Shown here one piece after another: positions 60,801 through 64,000 of a stretch of 64,000 nt of DNA; within the stretch, counting starts at the first letter, position 1, and every line of letters begins with the position of its first letter. Under the pieces are notes generated by a model. The model had not been told where the DNA came from and did no database searches. It worked only from the letters and a program-made list of their open reading frames with translations. Location of the stretch: assembly GCF_001613545.1 (NCBI RefSeq), contig NZ_BDCO01000002.1, forward strand, positions 1,054,001 through 1,118,000, in the 5' to 3' direction. The stretch is from Terrimicrobium sacchariphilum (GTDB lineage: Bacteria > Verrucomicrobiota > Verrucomicrobiia > Chthoniobacterales > Terrimicrobiaceae). Made by a program: the position numbers and the translations under genes.

Positions 60801-60812
60801 GCTTACAAGCAC
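60801..60812. promoter_or_regulatory. Block C operator site 4
   Basis: TGCTTACAAGCA matches the other block C sites, with C for T in the centre. It lies in the 87-base gap between the divergent pseudopilin operon (60766) and the SSS symporter gene (60854). On the minus strand it overlaps a possible -35 box TTGTAA that has TACTTT 16 bases downstream. Confidence 0.78.
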
Positions 60813-60853
60813 ATTTTCTTGAAACAATTCCCGCCGCTCATTATTACCCGCCG

Positions 60854-62833
60854 ATGCACTTCATCGATTGGTTGCTGATCTCCCTTCCCCTCGCAGCGCT
60901 GCTTTTCGTGGCGGTGTATACCAGGCGTTACATGAGGGGCGTTACCGACTTTCTGTCCGGTGGCCGCATGGCGGGTCGCTATCTGCTGGCCGTGGCCCGT
61001 GGTGAGCAGGGGCTCGGCGCGGTGGTGTTTGTTGCGACCTTTGAGGTGATTTCCAAGTCCGGCTTCGTCCTTGCCTGGTGGGGGTGGCTTAGTATTCCCG
61101 TTACACTTATTGTGTCCATCAGCGGATGGGTGATCTATCGCTTCCGCGAGACGCGCGCACTTACGCTCGCGCAGTTTTTCGAGATCCGCTATAGCAAGAA
61201 CTTCCGCATCTTCACCGGCTTCCTGGGCTTCGCCGCAGGCATGGCAAATTTCGGCATCATTCCCGTCGTGGGGTCCCGCTTCATGACGTATTTCCTCGGG
61301 CTGCCGCCGACCTTTCATTTTCACCAGTGGGAAATCCCCACCTACATCCCGCTCATGGCGCTGCTGCTCGGGATCAGCCTCTTCCTCGCGCTCTCGGGCG
61401 GATTGATCACCCTTATGATTTCCAACTGCCTGGAGGGCATGATCTCCATGGTCCTCTTTCTCGTGATCATCTGCTTCCTGCTCACGATGTTTAGCTGGAG
61501 CGAAATCTCCCAGGTGCTGGAAAACCGCCCGCCGGGCGAGTCGATGCTCAACCCGTTTGATTCCTTCGGGGTTAAGGATTTCAATATCTGGTTTGTCCTA
61601 ATGGGGCTGTTTAGTGCGGTCTATCGGACGATGGCCTGGCAGAACCAGGGTGCCTACACCGGAGCCGCCATCACGGCCCACGAGTCCCGCATGGGTGGCA
61701 TCGTCGGCGGCTGGAAGGGAATGGGCAATGGCGCTGTCATCACCCTGCTCGCCGTTTGCGCCCTGACGTTCCTTTCGCATCCCGACTTTGCGACGCAGGC
61801 GCAGGCCGTGCGCGCCCAGGTGGCCGAGATCGGGCAGCCGCAGCTGCAGTCGCAGATGACCATTCCCATTACCGTCGTGCACATGCTACCCATCGGGATC
61901 AAGGGGCTGCTTTGCATTGTTCTGCTCATGGGCATCTTTGGCGGCGATGGCACGCACCTGCTCTCCTGGGGCAGCCTGTTCATTCAGGACGTGGTGCTGC
62001 CCATCAGGAAAAAAGCGTTTACGCCAAGGCAGCACATCCTGCTGCTGCGCTGTTCCATGATCGGCGTTGCGACCTTTGCCTTCATCTTCGGCTGTTTGTT
62101 CAGGCAGACCGAGTACGTCATGATGTGGTGGGCTGTCACCGAGGCCATCTACGTCGGCGGTGCCGGTGTCGCCATCATCGGTGGTCTTTACTGGAAGAAG
62201 GGCACCACGGCGGGCGCCTGGTCGGGCTTGCTCACCGGCTCGACGCTCGTCACCGGCGGCATCCTGGCGCGACAGATCTGGGGTGCTGACTTTCCGCTCA
62301 ATGGGGCGCAGATTTCCTTCTTTGGCTCGATCGCGGCCTGCCTTGTTTACGGCATCGTTTCGTGGCTGACCTGCCGGGAGGATTTCAACATGGACAAGAT
62401 GCTCCATCGGGGGATCTACGCCGTGGAGTCGGAGCAGCAGTTCAAGACACACTCGGAGAAGCGAGTGACCTGGGGCAAGCTCATCGGTCTCGATAACAAC
62501 TTCACCCGCGGCGACAAGGTGCTCGCCTGTGGCCTCTTTGGCTGGAGCATGCTGTGGTTTGGCGTGTTTATCATCGGGACAGCCTGGAATCTCATCGCGC
62601 CCTGGCCAGTCGCCGTCTGGTCGAGCTTCTGGTATGTGGTCTCGATCGGCATTCCCATCTTCTTCGCCTTTGTCACCGCGATCTGGTTCTCCTGGGGCGG
62701 CATCCGCGACATGCGCCTGTTCTTCAAGCGCCTCAAGGAGGAAAGCATCGACGTCGCGGATAATGGCATGGTGGTGGATCACCACAACCTGGCCGACCGC
62801 GGCATCGACCAGAAGACCCCGGCGGAACGATAG
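60854..62833 (+). CDS. Sodium:solute symporter (SSS family)
   Basis: The 659-residue protein has 13-15 membrane segments. The N-terminus HFIDWLLISLPLAALLFVAV, then DFLSGGRMAGRYLLAVA, and the later WWGWLSIPVTLIVSISGWVI match SSS proteins, as does ALTLAQFFEIRYSKNFRIFT. A long segment (FRQTEYVMMWWAVTEAIYVG) and a C-terminal soluble tail of about 60 residues follow. Import of a sugar or sugar acid with Na+ is expected. It is driven from the block C operator region and precedes an SGNH esterase and a DapA-family gene. The regulator link makes an oligosaccharide product of the block C enzymes the likely cargo. Confidence 0.89.
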   Translation: MHFIDWLLISLPLAALLFVAVYTRRYMRGVTDFLSGGRMAGRYLLAVARGEQGLGAVVFVATFEVISKSGFVLAWWGWLSIPVTLIVSISGWVIYRFRETRALTLAQFFEIRYSKNFRIFTGFLGFAAGMANFGIIPVVGSRFMTYFLGLPPTFHFHQWEIPTYIPLMALLLGISLFLALSGGLITLMISNCLEGMISMVLFLVIICFLLTMFSWSEISQVLENRPPGESMLNPFDSFGVKDFNIWFVLMGLFSAVYRTMAWQNQGAYTGAAITAHESRMGGIVGGWKGMGNGAVITLLAVCALTFLSHPDFATQAQAVRAQVAEIGQPQLQSQMTIPITVVHMLPIGIKGLLCIVLLMGIFGGDGTHLLSWGSLFIQDVVLPIRKKAFTPRQHILLLRCSMIGVATFAFIFGCLFRQTEYVMMWWAVTEAIYVGGAGVAIIGGLYWKKGTTAGAWSGLLTGSTLVTGGILARQIWGADFPLNGAQISFFGSIAACLVYGIVSWLTCREDFNMDKMLHRGIYAVESEQQFKTHSEKRVTWGKLIGLDNNFTRGDKVLACGLFGWSMLWFGVFIIGTAWNLIAPWPVAVWSSFWYVVSIGIPIFFAFVTAIWFSWGGIRDMRLFFKRLKEESIDVADNGMVVDHHNLADRGIDQKTPAER

Positions 62834-62850
62834 CCCGGTGAATGACCGGT

Positions 62851-62873
62851 CCGGGGTCGCTGTCGGACCCCGG
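62851..62873 (+). terminator. Hairpin after the symporter gene
   Basis: CCGGGGTC (62851-62858) pairs perfectly with GACCCCGG (62866-62873) around a 7-base loop, 17 bases after the symporter stop. No T-run follows, so it may attenuate or protect the 3' end rather than terminate. The 215 bases to the next ATG contain no gene. Confidence 0.4.
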
Positions 62874-63088
62874 GGGGTGCGGCGGGTGGTCGCTCGCGGC
62901 TGCGGGCTCAGTGCGGGGAGCTTCCTCTTTCCCGGGTGAATCGCCGGGTCCAAAGGAGTGGGTTTTCGCCCGCGTGCGCGGAGCGGAGCGTTTTTTAAAA
63001 AAACGTGTGAATAGTTTTGCCTGGGCGACGATTGCGGTACGCGGCGCTGGGGCAATCGCGCTACGTCATGCACTCAGGACGTCTTCCC

Positions 63089-63904
63089 ATGGGTGCGTCT
63101 TCCAGCTTCCAGACCATCATGCCACTGCCCATCCCCAGTCCTCTTTCGAAGGCGCTCCTCGTATTGCTCGGAACGATCTCCGGAGCGCTCCCGCTCCTGG
63201 CGGAATCACCTGCTCCGGATAACAATGCGATGACCTCGGGTCCAGCTCCGGCGGGCAAACCCTGGGAACCCGCCTGGGGATTCTGGCCCGACTATCCGGC
63301 GGACTGGCAGCGGACTCATTGGGGATTTGTGGAAAAGACCAAGGCGGGTGGCTGGGACGTGCTTTTCCTCGGCGACTCGATCACGAAAAACTGGATGCAG
63401 CAGGGCCGTCCCGTCTGGGACGCCCATTATGAGCCGCTGCACGCCCTGGATATCGGTATCGGCGGCGACACGACGCGCCAGACGCTCTGGCGCATCGAGC
63501 ACGGCGCGCTCAATGGAGCGCAGCCCAAGGTCATTGTGCTCATGATCGGGGTCAATAATGTCAACGCCCGTGCCGCCACGGCCGAGGAGATCGCCAAGGG
63601 GATCTCGGAAATCCTCGCTCAGATCGAGGCCAGGCTCCCTCAATCCAAAATCCTGCTCCTGAGCGTGCTGCCGGTCGGCAATCCTTCGCTGAATCCGGAA
63701 GTCCAGAAGGTCAATGCCCTGCTCCCGAAGCTGGAAGGCGGCAAGGTGCGTTTTCTCGATCTGACCTCCCTTTTCGCCACACCTGACGGAAAGCTGATCC
63801 TGGAAAATTACAAACCCGATCAACTCCATCTCCTGGAGCCAGGCTACGTGGCCATCGACAAGGCGCTGTATCCCGTGCTGCTGGAGATGCTGAAAAATTC
63901 CTGA
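63089..63904 (+). CDS. Secreted SGNH/GDSL hydrolase
   Basis: From ATG 63089 the protein has 271 residues with a signal peptide (SKALLVLLGTISGALPLLAE). The blocks are GDSITKNW (nucleophile Ser in DVLFLGDSI), GIGGDTTRQTLWRIEHGAL, LMIGVNNVNARAATAEEI and the C-terminal PDQLHLLEPGY. This is the PAF-acetylhydrolase-like branch of SGNH esterases, found as carbohydrate acetyl esterases in glycan loci. ATG 63089 was chosen because AGGA lies at a suitable distance; ATGs at 63068 and 63119 are possible. It is followed after 5 bases by a DapA-family gene. Confidence 0.83.
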   Translation: MGASSSFQTIMPLPIPSPLSKALLVLLGTISGALPLLAESPAPDNNAMTSGPAPAGKPWEPAWGFWPDYPADWQRTHWGFVEKTKAGGWDVLFLGDSITKNWMQQGRPVWDAHYEPLHALDIGIGGDTTRQTLWRIEHGALNGAQPKVIVLMIGVNNVNARAATAEEIAKGISEILAQIEARLPQSKILLLSVLPVGNPSLNPEVQKVNALLPKLEGGKVRFLDLTSLFATPDGKLILENYKPDQLHLLEPGYVAIDKALYPVLLEMLKNS

Positions 63905-63909
63905 ACACC

Positions 63910-64000
63910 ATGGCTCTTCCGCATTTTCAAGGCATCTTCCCCCCCCTCGTCACCCCGCTCTCGTCACCGGACAAACTCGACGTCGCAGGATTGGAGCGAC
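63910..64000 (+). CDS. Dihydrodipicolinate synthase/N-acetylneuraminate lyase family protein, cut by the window end
   Basis: Thirty codons are visible: MALPHFQGIFPPLVTPLSSP, then DKLDVAGLER. GIFPPLVTPL is the first strand of DapA-family (beta/alpha)8 aldolases. Members cleave 2-keto-3-deoxy sugar acids, sialic acid or form dihydrodipicolinate. In this catabolic setting a keto-deoxy sugar acid aldolase or dehydratase is more likely than lysine synthesis (inference). The gene continues beyond the window. Confidence 0.75.
   Translation, partial: MALPHFQGIFPPLVTPLSSPDKLDVAGLER

Noticed and set aside
60820-60848. TTGAAA-17-TATTAC as promoter for the symporter gene
   Set aside because: The transcript would begin at the start codon, leaving no leader, so the match is probably chance.
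1-64000. CRISPR arrays, tRNA/rRNA genes, insertion sequences, phage genes, defence systems
   Set aside because: None was seen on reading both strands: no regular spaced repeats, no cloverleaf-type sequences recognised and no transposase, integrase, nuclease or helicase families among the genes.

Overview
The window is GC-rich bacterial DNA that most likely comes from a Verrucomicrobiota member of the Chthoniobacter/Terrimicrobium (Spartobacteria) type. The grounds are several large secreted beta-strand-repeat proteins ending in PEP-CTERM sorting tails, pseudopilins with an H-X9-DG C-terminus, a four-gene set matching the Verru_Chthon cassette, many Gfo/Idh/MocA oxidoreductases, and sugar regulators of the LacI and GntR/LacI-hybrid types. 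No rRNA, tRNA, CRISPR array, insertion sequence or phage gene was seen. The taxonomic call is inference from gene content.

Layout. Bases 1-6809 are a flank: the 3' end of a PEP-CTERM repeat protein, an LpxA-like acyltransferase divergent from a LysR regulator, a lone PEP-CTERM protein, and a LytS-type sensor kinase whose 3' end runs into the remnant of a GH4 glycosidase gene. The remaining 57 kb is carbohydrate catabolism and falls into three blocks. Each block has its own regulator and its own recurring palindromic site in the intergenic regions.

Block A (6839-17163): a LacI regulator, a Gfo/Idh oxidoreductase, an operon of PEP-CTERM protein, carbohydrate-binding-like protein, SSS symporter and 2-hydroxyacid dehydrogenase, and divergently a pseudopilin with a heparinase-like lyase. 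Three sites share a TATAACACAGTT-type core. Block B (17176-34051): a second LacI regulator, an operon of GH42, UlaG-like metallohydrolase, galactonate-dehydratase-like enolase and SDR, and divergently a pseudopilin, two GH71-like lipoproteins, a PEP-CTERM protein, jelly-roll-like secreted proteins and two SGNH esterases. Three sites match ATCGAACNGTTCGAT. Block C (34265 to the right edge): a GntR-type regulator with a LacI-like sensor, a Gfo/Idh gene, a six-gene overlapping operon of very large secreted glycosidase-like proteins plus GH42, a divergent PEP-CTERM protein, a seven-gene operon joining the Verru_Chthon pseudopilin cassette to a heparinase-like lyase, and an SSS symporter with an SGNH esterase and a DapA-family aldolase cut by the right edge. 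Four exact sites and one near site match TGCTWAYAAGCA.

The main observation is this repeated module: regulator plus operator, pseudopilin(s), PEP-CTERM surface protein, exported polysaccharide-active enzymes and cytoplasmic sugar-acid enzymes. No TonB receptor, SusC/SusD or ABC importer is present. One reading is that substrate-specific pilin-like fibres and PEP-CTERM matrix proteins act as the surface apparatus for each glycan. This is inference. The operators and gene order are read directly.
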